A stretch of DNA of 5,536 bases, taken from contig CAVSNU010000004.1 in the NCBI GenBank assembly GCA_963729445.1, positions 1 through 5,536 on the forward strand. Reading direction: 5' to 3'. Made by a program: the position numbers and the translations under genes. Origin of the DNA: JACCZH01 sp963729445. GTDB taxonomy: Bacteria > Chloroflexota > Chloroflexia > Thermomicrobiales > CFX8. Below the pieces are notes generated by a model that did no database searches, had not been told where the DNA came from, and saw nothing but the letters and a program-made list of their open reading frames with translations. Below are positions 4,603 to 5,536 of this stretch, piece after piece (within the stretch, counting starts at the first letter, position 1; each line of letters begins with the position of its first letter).

Positions 4603-5536
4603 ATGACCCGAGCGCACCCGCCGACCATTTTTGGAGTACCCCTACGTACCTCGTGGAACTCGATACTCTAGTGGCGCTCTGCCTCACCGGCATCTCACTC
4701 TACGAGTTCGCGCCGCGTGCCGCCTCCGACGCCGAGCTCTCCCGCTGGCTGGCTGGCGCAACCGCGCTCATCGCTGGTATCGTCACCTCGATCCTCGCTC
4801 ACGAATTTGCCCATGTCTGGACCGCGCGCCGCTCCGGCACGGTCCTGGACGCGCTCGAACCGTCACTCTTCGGCGCTCTTCCAGACACCAGCTACGCCCC
4901 GCAATCACCCTCCGACGATGTGCGCGTTGCCTCTGCCGGCCCGGTCATGAACCTGGTGATCGCGGCGCTGTCAGGCCGGTGCGTGGCTCGCGCTGGGATC
5001 TCCAGACACGATGCCCGGGCTCGCAACCTCTTCGGTGGTTTCAACCTCGGTATGGCGGCGTTAAACCTCTTACCCGGCTATCCCTTCGACGGCGGAAGAC
5101 TCCTCCGCTCATTCGTCTGGTATCTCTCCGACGATCTGGTCGCGGCAACGCGTGTCGTTGCCATCTACGGGCAGCTCCTCATTTTTATGGGGTTCCTTGG
5201 TGGAGCGATCCTCCTCTCCGTGGGCGAGTCAAACGCGGTCTGGGGTGCCTGGATAGTGATTCTGTGCTGGACGCTGAACCGGGCACGCAGCGCAGGCGTC
5301 AACCAGACCGAATGGCGAGAAGCCGGCAAGCGGCTCCAGATCGACGACCTCTTCCAGGCGGGCGTCAATCGTGTGCCGGCGTCATCCACGATTGACGAGT
5401 CGATCGAATCTTTGCTCGACAACTATCGCCGGGGGCCGACGCTCGTGGTCGATGGGTCAGAGGTTGTCGGCGTCGTCGATCTGCATTCGTTCCGCAAGAT
5501 CCCTCGTGCCAACTGGACACACCTGACGATCGGCGA
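4603..5536 (+). CDS. Site-2 protease family (M50) membrane zinc metalloprotease with CBS domain, partial, with a frame break near the start
   Basis: An intramembrane zinc protease that cuts substrates within the membrane, often to release regulators. The main frame is open from the GTG at 4653 to the right edge. Counting from that GTG: zinc motif HEFAH at 50-54, SAGPVMNLVIAAL at 94-106, and the second site NLLPGYPFDGGR at 138-149, whose Asp146 is the third zinc ligand. Further hydrophobic helices follow (about 164-182 and 186-200). A cytosolic CBS domain begins at about 230 (LQIDDLFQAG, then TIDESIESLLDNY, TLVVDGSEVVGVVDL) and is cut by the edge. The expected family N-terminus, G-[IV]-P-[IVL]-R...W before TM1, occurs in another frame from ATG 4603 (IFGVPLRTSWNSIL) with a good ribosome binding site, but meets TAG at 4669-4671. 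One extra base in the CTCTA at about 4666-4670 fuses both parts as ..SWNSILLVALCLTG.. No slippery heptamer is present, so programmed frameshifting is unlikely. The GTG at 4653 has no ribosome binding site. Confidence 0.88.

Noticed and set aside
4651..4671. Programmed -1 frameshift in the protease gene
   Set aside because: No X-XXY-YYZ slippery heptamer is present in the overlap; a lost base is simpler.
4631..5395. 254-codon open frame on the plus strand
   Set aside because: An Arg/Pro-rich out-of-frame shadow of the site-2 protease, whose own frame carries HEFAH and the DGGR motif.

Overview
The window looks like bacterial chromosomal DNA of fairly high G+C, about 60% by eye, with GTG starts. 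A DUF970/DarA-type PII-like protein next to an M50 site-2 protease with a CBS domain, plus a Chloroflexota-looking MFS exporter and APH, makes Chloroflexota (Thermomicrobia-like) my best guess. That guess rests on remembered family resemblance, not on a search.

Left part (1-2900, minus strand): a probable antibiotic-resistance module. A promoter at 2865-2894 drives a leader of about 235 nt that holds an 18-codon leader peptide with a good Shine-Dalgarno and several hairpins. An intact 12-TM MFS exporter (1313-2620) follows, then an APH(9)/spectinomycin-phosphotransferase-like kinase (166-1176). The kinase is read in three successive frames, and one missing base at each of three points restores a complete 337-aa protein. 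A W-rich reading frame starts directly after the kinase stop and runs off the left edge.

Middle part (about 2976-4187): a segment bracketed by a perfect 17-bp direct repeat, CCCACCGCCGAATTGAC. It carries two small minus-strand genes: an unrecognised ORF (3727-4020, about 52% G+C) and a VOC/glyoxalase-fold protein (3173-3547). Between them is an imperfect palindrome of about 125 bp with CCTAACA...TGTTAGG ends that resembles an integron attC site. Gene - palindrome - gene in one orientation is the layout of gene cassettes. No integrase is visible.

Right part (4183-5536, plus strand): a near-consensus promoter (TTGACG-18-TATAAT) drives a 95-aa cyclic-di-AMP receptor-like protein (DarA/PstA family). 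After a 46-nt gap holding a strong hairpin comes a membrane-embedded zinc protease (site-2 protease, HEFAH and NLLPGYPFDGGR) with a C-terminal CBS domain cut by the window edge. Its expected N-terminus, with a good ribosome binding site, lies in another frame, again one base off.

Four places where one missing base repairs a conserved protein point either to systematic base loss in the read or assembly, or to gene decay. The exporter, VOC protein and DarA-like gene are intact.
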